A stretch of DNA of 8,567 nt from JBFMGS01 sp040752635 (GCA_040752635.1 JBFMGS010000074.1:1-8567), one strand, 5' to 3'. Positions 1 through 6,824 are shown, counted from the first letter of the stretch. Notes: generated from the letters alone by a model not told the origin. Numbers and translations are program-made.

Positions 1-713
1 GCTTCGGTCATGATCATGACCTGGGTGAAGACCTGGAACGAGTTTATGAGGGACGTGACCAGCACAAAGAACGTGGTTGGTGACACCAGGGGCAGGGTGA
101 TGTGCCTGAACCGTTGCCAGGGGGTGGCGCCGTCGATAGAGGCCGCCTCGAAGTACTCGGTGTTGATCCCCTTGAGCGCCCCCAGGAAGATGAGGGCGAA
201 GAATCCTACGTCCTTCCACACGCTGGCAAGGACGACCCCGGGCATGGCCCAGAGCCTGTCATCCAGCCAGGCCGGACCCCTGATCCCCAGGTAGCCAAGG
301 AGGACGTTGACAATCCCGTACTTATAGTTCAGAATCCAACGCCATATCAAGGACCCGGCTACCCAGGACGTCAAGACGGGCAGGAAGAACAAGACCTTAT
401 AAAGCAACAAGCCTCGAAACTTGCGGTTCAGCAGTGAAGCAACAGCTAGAGAGGAGGCAAGCATCAAGGGAATATAGAGGACGATGAACTCCCCCGTATT
501 CTTCATGACCCGCCAGAACTCCTCACTCTGCAGGAGTTGACGGTAGTTCTCCAGGCCGACCCACTCGGCCGGTTGCAGGATGTCCCAGGAAGTAAAGCTG
601 ATGTAGAAAGACCGCAGGATCGGAGTGAGGCTGAATAGTATGAACCCCACTATGGTCGGCAGCAGAAACACTGTGATCGTCAAGGCCTTGGCTCTGCCAC
701 GTCCGGCATACAT
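1..713 (-). CDS. Sugar ABC transporter permease, MalF/UgpA type (partial, 3' end outside window)
   Basis: This is an inner-membrane permease subunit of a carbohydrate ABC importer (CUT1-like, binding-protein-dependent transport family). The 237 visible residues start with a short basic N-terminus (MYAGRGRAKA). Hydrophobic segments lie at about 11-33, 73-96, 105-126, 157-180 and 211-231. The EAA loop that docks on the ATPase is at about 189-209, with E189-A-A and G195 in the sequence FEAASIDGATPWQRF followed by ITLPL. Family members are usually about 290-310 residues, so roughly 60 residues and the last membrane helix are missing beyond the left edge. The ATG start has a GGAGGTG ribosome binding site 8 nt upstream. 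The gene begins 17 bp after the GH15 stop, so it is almost certainly co-transcribed with it. Neither a solute-binding protein nor a second permease (MalG type) is visible; both may lie further downstream. The family is clear. The substrate is inferred from the GH15 neighbour to be an alpha-glucosidic oligosaccharide. Confidence 0.93.
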   Translation of the reverse strand, partial: MYAGRGRAKALTITVFLLPTIVGFILFSLTPILRSFYISFTSWDILQPAEWVGLENYRQLLQSEEFWRVMKNTGEFIVLYIPLMLASSLAVASLLNRKFRGLLLYKVLFFLPVLTSWVAGSLIWRWILNYKYGIVNVLLGYLGIRGPAWLDDRLWAMPGVVLASVWKDVGFFALIFLGALKGINTEYFEAASIDGATPWQRFRHITLPLVSPTTFFVLVTSLINSFQVFTQVMIMTE

Positions 714-721
714 GCTGGCTG

Positions 722-728
722 CACCTCC
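722..728 (-). promoter_or_regulatory. Ribosome binding site of the sugar permease
   Basis: On the minus strand this reads GGAGGTG, within the longer run AGGGGAGGTG, and sits 8 nt before the ATG at 713. It lies just past the TGA stop of the GH15 gene. It fixes the permease start and suggests efficient reinitiation or coupling within the operon. Confidence 0.8.
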
Positions 729-730
729 CC

Positions 731-1885
731 TCAATGCCTGTCCAGCTCGCTCCGGAGGATTAAGTACATTGCGTGCGACCAGAGGAGCGGCTTCGCAACC
801 GGACCCCAGCGTTCTATCCAGGGCTGCCGGTAGCCCGGGTCAATCAGGTGCGTGTCCACCTGTTCCGGCATGAGCCCATCCGCGTCCGCCTGCGCCTCCA
901 CCCACGCCAGGCAAGATCTGGCCTCCGCAAGGCGCCCCGCCTCGCAGTAGTACCATCCAAGCCATGCTGAGAGCAGCAGCCACAGGCCGCCACCATAATA
1001 GGTGTCCGCGGGATAGCGGTGGACTCCATAATCCCTCACCAGGGTGCGTTCTACTTCTTCTACCGTCCGCAGCATCCGTGGATCGAAAGGTCCGAGCAAA
1101 CCGAACGGCACCGTCACCCATAGGAGGCTGGCGTCAACAGAGTCGCCGATATCCCGACCGGCACGAACCCCGCCGCCTGGGGCGATGATTTGTGGACCCG
1201 GACCCTGTTGGCGGCAGAATTTAGACAATCGGCCATCGACTATACCACATTCCAGGAGGTAGCCTCTTATCTCTGCCGCCAGCGCCTCAGCGCTCGGGTC
1301 TCCTATCAGGCGGGCGATCCGGCCGATGCCTCCCGCGAGGCACGCCAGCGTGGAGGTGTGAACCTGGTCGCCATGCTCCTCCCAGCAACTGTAGTTCGGT
1401 AGTCGCCAGGCGAGTCTAAGGTACTCCAGGGTCAACCTGATCCCTTCGTGTAATTCCTCCAGCAAAACAGCGTCACCAGTCCGAACAACATGTTCCGCGA
1501 GCCCCCACAGCCAGGTCCCGTAGCCGTCAAGCTGAAAACTCGGCCAGTCGGTTTCATCGCGACCTCCATCAAGGGTCCACCTTGCCGGCAGGGCATTAGC
1601 TAGTTCAGATCTCTGCACCGATGACCCGGCTCTAACAGCCCGTTCCAATCTGCTACGGTTTGCGGCGATCGTCCGGTTCACCCACAAGAAGTACGCCCGC
1701 GCGCTCTCGTGCTCACCGAAGCGATCCATTGCATTGGCCGTATATGTTCCGTCCCGAAGCCAGCAGTATGCGTAGTTGGGAAAACACGGAGACGCAACAT
1801 ATGCGCCGGATGGGTGCTGGTTTCGTTTGATGACGTCGATGCTGATGTCCACCAAAGGCTCCTGTGCTTTTCCTCGGTTCAGCAT
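731..1885 (-). CDS. Glycoside hydrolase family 15 protein (glucoamylase/isomaltose glucohydrolase-like, single domain, cytoplasmic)
   Basis: This is a predicted exo-acting, inverting alpha-glucosidase with the (alpha/alpha)6-barrel fold of GH15. Visible hallmarks are YAYCWLRDGTY at 38-48, where R44-D45 match the substrate-binding Arg-Asp of fungal glucoamylase. CWEEH at 167-171 places E169 as the general acid, and MPEQVD at 339-344 places E341 as the general base. DGYGTWLW is at 120-127 and PLLWSHAMYLI near the C-terminus. At 384 residues it is just the catalytic domain: the N-terminal beta-sandwich common in bacterial glucoamylases and any starch-binding domain are absent. There is no signal peptide, so it should act in the cytoplasm on an imported short oligosaccharide. 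Characterised short GH15 enzymes include isomaltose glucohydrolases, which makes alpha-1,6-linked disaccharide a reasonable but unproven substrate. The ATG has AGGAG 7 nt upstream. It sits 51 bp after the ROK regulator and 17 bp before a sugar permease. Confidence 0.92.
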   Translation of the reverse strand: MLNRGKAQEPLVDISIDVIKRNQHPSGAYVASPCFPNYAYCWLRDGTYTANAMDRFGEHESARAYFLWVNRTIAANRSRLERAVRAGSSVQRSELANALPARWTLDGGRDETDWPSFQLDGYGTWLWGLAEHVVRTGDAVLLEELHEGIRLTLEYLRLAWRLPNYSCWEEHGDQVHTSTLACLAGGIGRIARLIGDPSAEALAAEIRGYLLECGIVDGRLSKFCRQQGPGPQIIAPGGGVRAGRDIGDSVDASLLWVTVPFGLLGPFDPRMLRTVEEVERTLVRDYGVHRYPADTYYGGGLWLLLSAWLGWYYCEAGRLAEARSCLAWVEAQADADGLMPEQVDTHLIDPGYRQPWIERWGPVAKPLLWSHAMYLILRSELDRH

Positions 1886-1936
1886 ACCACTTCTCCTAAC
1901 CTGGCGTTCTCGACCCCTAGCACGATGGCGCCCTGC

Positions 1937-3226
1937 TCACGACCCCTGCATCAACTCGGGCAGCGACACGGCCGCTGCGGGCTGCTTGCGCTCGTAAATC
2001 GGCACCCTGAAGAAGTCCTGCAGAACGAGGGCAGCCGCACCTGTGAGCCAGATTTTGTCACCAAGGGCGGAAGATACCACCTCAACCCTCTCGGCAAGCA
2101 CGCCCATAGACCGCCTACGAATAGTCTCCCTTATAGGGTCGAGAAGCAGGTCGCCAGAATCCTGAACCGCCTCGCCGGCAATGACGATCATCTCGGGGTT
2201 GAGGATGTTGACTATGTTGGCAAGGCCAACGCCGATGTGTTGGCCGGCCGCTGCGATGACGGCAAGCGCTGCTTCATCACCGGCCTTTGCCGCCTGCACG
2301 ATTATCTTTCGGGTGATGCGGCCCTCGTCTCCCCCCACAAGCTCCTCCACCATGCTCTTTACGCCCGACCTCATGACCTTCCGCATTTCCCTTTCCATGG
2401 CAGCGTCTGAAGCGAAGGCCTCAAGACATCCTTGGTTTCCGCACGCGCACGGGGGACCATCTTCGTTGATGGTGATATGACCGATCTCTCCTGCCCCCGC
2501 GATCGCTCCGCGGTAAAGCTGGTTGTTGATGATGATCCCTGCGCCGATGCCGACCCCGACCGTCATACAGACAAGGTTCTCGACGTCTCGACCCCGTCCC
2601 CTCCACTTCTCGCCGAGCGTGGCAGCATTGGCGTCATTGTCGATGAAGACAGGCACCCCAAATTCCTCTTCGAGGAGATGCCTCATCGGGAGGTTCTGCC
2701 ATAGGAAGAACCTGGGGGAAATGGATACTCCCGTGCGGTTGTCTACGATCCCCGGAAGAGCCACACCTATCCCGATAACCCTGTCAAGGTCGATCCTTGC
2801 CTTTGACATGACATCCCTAACGGCCCTCGCGATTTGTGCGCGAATGGCCTTCTCGCCGGATTCCGCGTCTATGACCATCTCCGTTGTATCCAGCACGACT
2901 GCCTCGAGGTCGGTGACAGCAGCGGTGACCAGTGTCGGAGCCAGCTTTACCCCTATAACAAACCGAGCGCGCGGGTTGAACTCAATGAGAACGGGGCGCC
3001 GCCCGAGAGCCGGTTTCCCCTGGCTGGGACACGCACTGCCAATCTCCCTGATGAACCCCTCTTTTAGGAGAAGGGCGGTGATCCCGGAAACTGTTGACCG
3101 GCCGAGGCTGGTCATACGCGCGATATCTACTCTGGGGACCGGGCCGCGCTGCCTTATCGCATCGATAACAATGGATATATTGATGTCCCTGATGAGCTGT
3201 CTATCACCTGTCCTAATACCCTTCAT
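1937..3226 (-). CDS. ROK family transcriptional regulator (NagC/XylR/Mlc-like repressor)
   Basis: This is a sugar-responsive DNA-binding protein of 429 residues, a normal ROK repressor length. A winged-helix HTH occupies about residues 15-62 (IVIDAIRQRGPVPRVDIAR, then LGRSTVSGITALLLKEGFI). The ROK sugar-kinase-like fold follows from about 85 to 405. It keeps IDNDANAATLGE at 195-206, the glycine-rich TVGVGIGAG at 222-230, and the zinc-binding signature GEIGH at 246-250 with CACGNQGCLE at 260-269 (H250, C260, C262, C267). The DxGGT-like phosphate loop expected in ROK kinases is replaced by IGVKLAPTLV at 91-100, so it is most likely a regulator, not a kinase. The ATG start has only a weak AAAGG-type ribosome site. 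A 19-bp inverted repeat 53 bp upstream is the likely autoregulatory operator. It leads an operon with the GH15 enzyme and a sugar permease; its inducer is probably the imported sugar or its glucose product. Confidence 0.95.
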   Translation of the reverse strand: MKGIRTGDRQLIRDINISIVIDAIRQRGPVPRVDIARMTSLGRSTVSGITALLLKEGFIREIGSACPSQGKPALGRRPVLIEFNPRARFVIGVKLAPTLVTAAVTDLEAVVLDTTEMVIDAESGEKAIRAQIARAVRDVMSKARIDLDRVIGIGVALPGIVDNRTGVSISPRFFLWQNLPMRHLLEEEFGVPVFIDNDANAATLGEKWRGRGRDVENLVCMTVGVGIGAGIIINNQLYRGAIAGAGEIGHITINEDGPPCACGNQGCLEAFASDAAMEREMRKVMRSGVKSMVEELVGGDEGRITRKIIVQAAKAGDEAALAVIAAAGQHIGVGLANIVNILNPEMIVIAGEAVQDSGDLLLDPIRETIRRRSMGVLAERVEVVSSALGDKIWLTGAAALVLQDFFRVPIYERKQPAAAVSLPELMQGS

Positions 3227-3279
3227 CTGGCTTCTGCCTTTCGCCCGGTTCTGCGCCCATGAGATTGCGTTAGCCGATT

Positions 3280-3298
3280 ATGTTCCATGATTGAACAT
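3280..3298. promoter_or_regulatory. Candidate operator for the ROK regulator (19-bp inverted repeat)
   Basis: The plus strand reads ATGTTCCATGATTGAACAT. The outer six bases on each side are exact reverse complements (ATGTTC and GAACAT), and 8 of the 9 pairs about the central G at 3289 are complementary. ROK repressors bind palindromes of about this size and commonly repress their own gene. The site begins 53 bp upstream of the ROK start codon, and a -10-like CATAAT on the minus strand overlaps its near end. That position suits repression. Binding is inferred, and I saw no second copy elsewhere in the window. Confidence 0.55.
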
Positions 3299-3383
3299 TA
3301 TTGGCTGGATGATCAGAGCCGCCAACGGCACTACAGACGGCAGCTTGCTGGTAGCGCAGAATTAATTCATTCACCGCACGTTT

Positions 3384-3399
3384 TAAGTCTGTTGACTTA
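3384..3399. promoter_or_regulatory. Small inverted repeat, possible second protein-binding site
   Basis: TAAGTCTGTTGACTTA has perfect 6-bp arms around a 4-nt centre. On the minus strand a TAGAAT hexamer ends at its edge, so the dyad would cover a start point used from that hexamer. No matching -35 box is visible. Its half-sites differ from those at 3280-3298, so if it is functional it should bind a different protein. It could also be chance in an AT-rich patch. Confidence 0.25.
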
Positions 3400-3512
3400 T
3401 TCTACCCTGATTGCCAAATTCCTTCTTGACGTCGGGGAAGTTCCAGGAATTTTCGCGGCATGAATGATCCCGCGCATAATTGAACCTCTGAGACCGGAGG
3501 CGCACAAACGGA

Positions 3513-3543
3513 AACCCGGGGCATGACGTTCAAGTCCCGGGTT
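3513..3543 (-). terminator. Possible transcription terminator of the peptide-import operon
   Basis: AACCCGGG and CCCGGGTT form an 8-bp GC-rich stem around a 15-nt loop, 37-67 bp past the M14 peptidase stop on the minus strand. After the stem the minus strand continues TCCGTTTGTG, only a weak T-rich tail. It may therefore be an imperfect intrinsic terminator or a 3'-end stabilising hairpin. The stem and placement are directly visible; termination is inferred. Confidence 0.45.
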
Positions 3544-3579
3544 CGATCTGAGAGACGCAGAATGACTATAGACAGGGCA

Positions 3580-4944
3580 TCAGGCAGCGGAGTCCTTCTT
3601 CGCAAGTCCCTCCAGTACCGCGAGCAGCGCCCCGTACTGAACCTGAACCAGGTCGCGGATGGGGACAACTTCGTACTCTAGATTGGTCTCTATCTCCGTG
3701 GCCCAACGCTCAAGGTGGGCCTCGAGTTCCTCGGAAGCGCGGCGTACAACCGGGGTGGGCACCAAGGCCAGTTGGGCTGAGAACGCTCGCTGGAGCATGC
3801 TTCCGAGGAGCATCTTGTAGAAACTGGCCACGTGGAAGGCGTCGGCCAGTTGGGCCACGGTGGCGGGCTGGTCCATGCCCGGGGAATCCGTCGCCCACCT
3901 CTCCTGACTCGGGAGGGACTTTAGGCTCGACTCGACGAACACAGTGACAGCATTGATGAATATGGCGCCTTCCGTCATCTCCGGTTTGGTCTCTTTGACA
4001 AGGCGGTCGAGTGTGTGGAGCATGTCCCGGGAGCGCTCGGTCCCCCGCAGGACCACCTGGCCGCGGGTTTCCTTTAGCTGCGAGGTGTCCTCTATCTTCG
4101 CGGACTTGAAGTATGGAACCTCGGTCACGAGGCAGAACGGGGAGCTGACCCGCTCCGCGAACTCGAAGCTCGATGCGCCGCCGGTCATGTAGGACGCCGG
4201 GTCCGCCTCGCCATATTTCTCGAAGTAGTCGTAGGCGTCGGTGCATTTCGGGATCTTGAACACCGCAGGATGAAACTGCACCGCCCAGGGCATCTCAGGC
4301 TCTCCGAGAGACATGGGGAGCCCGCGCGCGGTGGGGATACGGTGCAGAGTCTCGTATATGGGCTTGAGGTCTTCGGAGATGTAGTAGTATACCCCTCCGA
4401 AGCCCGCGTTGTGAAGCGAGTACATCACCTTGGGCCTGGCGATTTCGATCGCGTTCATAAGGGCCCTGGTCTCGGCAGTGGGGGTGTTCCATACGAACGT
4501 CTTATAGCTTATCGGAAAAGTCCATTCCACCTGGTCCTCGGGACGCGGCCTGTAGTAGTGTTTCGCGTAATTGCGGATGTTGAAAGGCCCCTTGAACCAT
4601 CCCTCATTGAGCCTGGTCCCATCCGGGTCAACACACGGCAGGAGGTACCATGTCCGGCCTTCTCGGAGAGACGGGTCGGCTACAAGCTCGTCGATAAGGA
4701 AGTGAACCATCATGGCACCTACGGGCTCGTTGGGGTGCGGACACGCGAAGACCATGATCCGGTCGGGGCCATCCCCCATGGTAATCATGGGTATCGGGTC
4801 GCCCTTTGTGGAACTGCCGATTTCCTGGTAGCAGGCCACTTCGGGATGGGACTGGCTCACATGCTTCGTATGGCCGAAAAGCTCATCGACTGTGAGGAAG
4901 TGTTTATAGTCGGGCACTCGGGCAAGCCTCTGGTCGATATTCAA
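3580..4944 (-). CDS. M14 family zinc carboxypeptidase, cytoplasmic
   Basis: This is a metallo-carboxypeptidase expected to remove C-terminal amino acids or cleave a related amide bond. Numbering from the chosen TTG start (454 residues), the zinc ligands are H70 and E73 in PHPNEP and H178 in YSLHNA. The catalytic glutamate is E275 in LVTEVPYF. VDPDGTRLN and the IRNYAKHYYRP stretch at about 123-133 match the substrate-binding Asn/Arg region of the family. There is no signal peptide or membrane segment, unlike secreted carboxypeptidases. About 150 residues follow the end of the usual catalytic core as a mostly helical C-terminal extension that I do not recognise. The TTG is preferred because GGAGG lies 7 nt upstream of it; a GTG seven codons earlier (4965) has no ribosome site. 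The gene lies 33 bp after the last permease gene, so its substrate is probably what that importer delivers. The family is firm; the specificity is unknown. Confidence 0.92.
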   Translation of the reverse strand: MNIDQRLARVPDYKHFLTVDELFGHTKHVSQSHPEVACYQEIGSSTKGDPIPMITMGDGPDRIMVFACPHPNEPVGAMMVHFLIDELVADPSLREGRTWYLLPCVDPDGTRLNEGWFKGPFNIRNYAKHYYRPRPEDQVEWTFPISYKTFVWNTPTAETRALMNAIEIARPKVMYSLHNAGFGGVYYYISEDLKPIYETLHRIPTARGLPMSLGEPEMPWAVQFHPAVFKIPKCTDAYDYFEKYGEADPASYMTGGASSFEFAERVSSPFCLVTEVPYFKSAKIEDTSQLKETRGQVVLRGTERSRDMLHTLDRLVKETKPEMTEGAIFINAVTVFVESSLKSLPSQERWATDSPGMDQPATVAQLADAFHVASFYKMLLGSMLQRAFSAQLALVPTPVVRRASEELEAHLERWATEIETNLEYEVVPIRDLVQVQYGALLAVLEGLAKKDSAA

Positions 4945-4950
4945 CTCTTT

Positions 4951-4957
4951 CCCTCCC
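4951..4957 (-). promoter_or_regulatory. Ribosome binding site deciding the M14 peptidase start
   Basis: The minus strand reads GGGAGGG here, with the GGAGG core ending 7 nt before a TTG at 4944. The same bases would be coding codons if translation began at the upstream GTG (4965), which has only CTATCTCACC before it. This favours the TTG. Confidence 0.6.
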
Positions 4958-4977
4958 TCGTACACGGTGAGATAGGG

Positions 4978-5862
4978 CTAGTGGAGTTGCTTGCTCAGAC
5001 GCGGATCCAGCGCATCCCTGAGCGCATCTCCGATGAAGTTGAAGCTGAGCACGACGAGGAATATACACAGTCCGGGCCATATAATCATGTTCGAGTGCAA
5101 GAAGATGAAGTCCTTGCCCTCGCTCACCATGGCTCCCCACTCCGGCGTCGGAGGCTGCACTCCAAATCCGAGGAAGCCCAATGCGGCCGATGCCAGTATG
5201 GCTGACGGGATGCCCAGAGTGGCCGAGACTATGACCGGGGTGAGAGTGTTGGGAAGTATGTGCCTGAACATGATCCGCAGGTCGCCGCATCCTGTAGCCC
5301 TGGCGGCGGCTACGAAGTCGGTCGTCTTGAGCGATAGCACCTGCGCGCGCACCAGCCTTGCGTACATCGGCCAACTCACGAAGCCCAGCACCCACATGAC
5401 ATTGAATATGCTGGGACCGAACAGCGCCATTACGGCGATGACGAGGACGAGGAACGGGAATGAGTAGAACACCTCGACCAGTCGCATGATGGCCTGGTCG
5501 ACCCAGCCACCGTAGTACCCTGAAAGAAGGCCGAGGCAAGTTCCAGTCACCGTTGCGATTGATACTACCACCATTCCTATGAGGAGCGAGATTCGGGAGC
5601 CAAATATGAGCCTCGACAAAATGTCCCTGCCGAAGTTGTCCGTGCCAAGAAGGTGACCTGGAGAGCTCGGAGGCTGGAAAGCGTTGTCCAGGTTCATGGT
5701 ATATGGGTCGTAAGGAGCGACATACGGGGCCAGTACGGCGGCTCCGACGAAGAGAGCGACCATCACGACTCCGACCACGCCCAGTTTATGTCTCGCAAAG
5801 ACCTTGCCCAGGCGCAGTGATTGCGCCTTCAGTCCCAACAGTTCTCGTTCTACACTACTCAT
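4978..5862 (-). CDS. Peptide/nickel-type ABC transporter permease, DppC/OppC-like
   Basis: This is the second membrane subunit of a peptide-type (PepT family) ABC importer, 294 residues, normal for DppC. An N-terminal cytoplasmic tail (1-27) precedes the first membrane helix at about 28-48. The conserved external loop carries LGTDNFGRDILSRLIFGSR at 72-90. Further hydrophobic segments lie at about 92-115, 131-149, 153-172, 208-232 and 260-279. The EAA loop is at about 185-205, with AAARATGCGDLRIMFRHIL followed by PN. The C-terminus carries DALDPRL, typical of DppC/OppC. The ATG overlaps the preceding permease gene by 8 bp (ATGAGTAG), with GAGGA 6 nt upstream, indicating translational coupling. 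DppC-type permeases also serve nickel, glutathione and oligosaccharide importers. The downstream carboxypeptidase favours peptides or peptide-like amides. Confidence 0.95.
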   Translation of the reverse strand: MSSVERELLGLKAQSLRLGKVFARHKLGVVGVVMVALFVGAAVLAPYVAPYDPYTMNLDNAFQPPSSPGHLLGTDNFGRDILSRLIFGSRISLLIGMVVVSIATVTGTCLGLLSGYYGGWVDQAIMRLVEVFYSFPFLVLVIAVMALFGPSIFNVMWVLGFVSWPMYARLVRAQVLSLKTTDFVAAARATGCGDLRIMFRHILPNTLTPVIVSATLGIPSAILASAALGFLGFGVQPPTPEWGAMVSEGKDFIFLHSNMIIWPGLCIFLVVLSFNFIGDALRDALDPRLSKQLH

Positions 5863-6802
5863 AGCGAATCCTCGGATCTATCAGAACATATAGCAGGTCC
5901 ACCGCCAGGGTGACCAGGACGAAGCTCAAGGCGAATACCAGCACCGTGCCCTGTATGAGCGGGATGTCCCGATGCTTGACCGCATTCACGGCGAGCATGC
6001 CCAGGCCAGGCCAGGAGAAAATGGTCTCCGTTATGACCGCGCCGCCCATCAGGGAGCCAAACTGCAAGCCAAAAGTCGTGACGACGGGGAGCAGCGCGCA
6101 TCTCAGGGCGTGCTTATATAAGACAGCCCTCTCATGCACTCCCTTGGCCCGGGCGGTTCTAATGAAGTCCTGGGACAGTGCCTCCAGCACGGACGCCCGG
6201 GTGAGCCTGGTGAGTATTGCCGCCATGGAGGCGCCAAGTGTGACTGATGGGAGTATCAGATGCCTCAGGAATTCAACGATCCCGTAGTCGAACCCGCGCA
6301 TGCCCCGTATCGGAAGCCAGCGCAGCTTGAGGCCGAACAAGATGATTAGCATGAGGCCAAGGTAAAACCCTGGTATCGACACCCCGAACATAGCGAGCAT
6401 GGTGGCGCCGTAGTCAACGATGGAGCGCCGCTTGGCAGCGGCTATCACCCCTAAAGGCACAGCGACAAGGAGAGCGAGCAGCGTGGAGCTTATGGCAAGG
6501 ACAAGGGTATTAGGCAGCCGTTCCTTGATCTGCTCCGCCACTGGGCGTTTGTAGGTGATGGAGCGCCCCAGATCCCCCCTCGTGAGCCTTGCCATGTAAT
6601 TAACATACTGGATATGCCAGGGTCTGTCCATCCCAAGCTCGTGCCTCAACCTCTCCACGTTTTCGGGGTTCGCAGTCTCCGACCCGAGCATGAGAGTTAT
6701 GGGGTCGCCTGGGGCGAAGGTCACCATGGCAAATACTATGAAGGTGATCCCTATGAGCACGGGGATTGTCACACTCAAACGCCGGACTATATGCTTGAGC
6801 AT
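5855..6802 (-). CDS. Peptide/nickel-type ABC transporter permease, DppB/OppB-like
   Basis: This is the first membrane subunit of the same importer, 315 residues, the usual DppB length. It begins MLKHIVRRL and has a first helix at about 10-30, directly followed by the conserved FAPGDP. RLRHELGMDRPW (51-62) and GDLGRSI (76-82) are typical of the external domain. Further hydrophobic segments lie at about 99-122, 133-158, 180-200, 238-258 and 284-308. The EAA loop is at about 217-237 (ARAKGVHERAVLYKHALRCA). The protein ends DPRIRYE, as is common in DppB. AAAAGGAG stands 6 nt before the ATG. Its stop overlaps the start of the second permease gene, so the two subunits should be made in equal amounts. 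The gene is separated from the binding-protein gene by 112 bp carrying a strong hairpin. Confidence 0.95.
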   Translation of the reverse strand: MLKHIVRRLSVTIPVLIGITFIVFAMVTFAPGDPITLMLGSETANPENVERLRHELGMDRPWHIQYVNYMARLTRGDLGRSITYKRPVAEQIKERLPNTLVLAISSTLLALLVAVPLGVIAAAKRRSIVDYGATMLAMFGVSIPGFYLGLMLIILFGLKLRWLPIRGMRGFDYGIVEFLRHLILPSVTLGASMAAILTRLTRASVLEALSQDFIRTARAKGVHERAVLYKHALRCALLPVVTTFGLQFGSLMGGAVITETIFSWPGLGMLAVNAVKHRDIPLIQGTVLVFALSFVLVTLAVDLLYVLIDPRIRYE

Positions 6803-6824
6803 CTGCTACTCCTTTTCAGGGACA

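Larger units (their letters stand above)
3227..3579. other. Intergenic regulatory region between the M14 peptidase and ROK genes
   Basis: I find no credible gene in these 353 bases; the open frames here are short and lack family resemblance or ribosome binding sites. The stretch is more AT-rich than its flanks near 3355-3420. It holds several dyads: ATGTTC-N7-GAACAT at 3280-3298, the 10-bp palindrome GAATTAATTC at 3359-3368, TAAGTC-TGTT-GACTTA at 3384-3399, CGCGG-N11-CCGCG at 3454-3474, and the 8-bp-stem hairpin at 3513-3543. It should contain the end of the peptide-import operon and the promoter of the ROK operon. I could not find a convincing -35/-10 pair on the minus strand. CATAAT, inside or next to the operator, and TAGAAT (minus strand, 3399-3404) are -10-like, but neither has a good -35 box. 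Confidence 0.6.

Noticed and set aside
1937..3226. ROK sugar kinase (glucokinase) instead of a repressor
   Set aside because: A clear N-terminal HTH is present and the DxGGT-type phosphate loop is absent (IGVKLAPTLV in its place).
2523..3290. A 255-codon plus-strand frame opposite the ROK gene
   Set aside because: The composition (R-, S-, P- and T-rich) and lack of any family resemblance mark it as a shadow of the repressor gene.
3392..3420. TTGACT as a plus-strand -35 box
   Set aside because: Seventeen bases on is CAAATT, a poor -10, and no plus-strand gene follows. The hexamer is part of the dyad at 3384-3399.
3454..3474. CGCGG-N11-CCGCG hairpin as a second terminator
   Set aside because: The stem is only 5 bp, and on the minus strand it is followed by AAAATT, not a T run.
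3530..3555. tRNA T-arm-like string (CCCGGGTTCGATCTG) on the plus strand
   Set aside because: The 3' side of the T-stem does not pair, and no acceptor, D- or anticodon arm is found around it. The CCCGGG belongs to the hairpin at 3513-3543.
3402..3668. An 88-codon minus-strand frame overlapping the end of the M14 gene
   Set aside because: It overlaps the peptidase in another frame, has no ribosome site, and its arginine- and serine-rich product looks like out-of-frame translation.
4270..5205. A 311-codon plus-strand frame opposite the M14 peptidase and DppC-type permease
   Set aside because: It is a shadow frame of two well-supported genes, with no ribosome site or recognisable motif.
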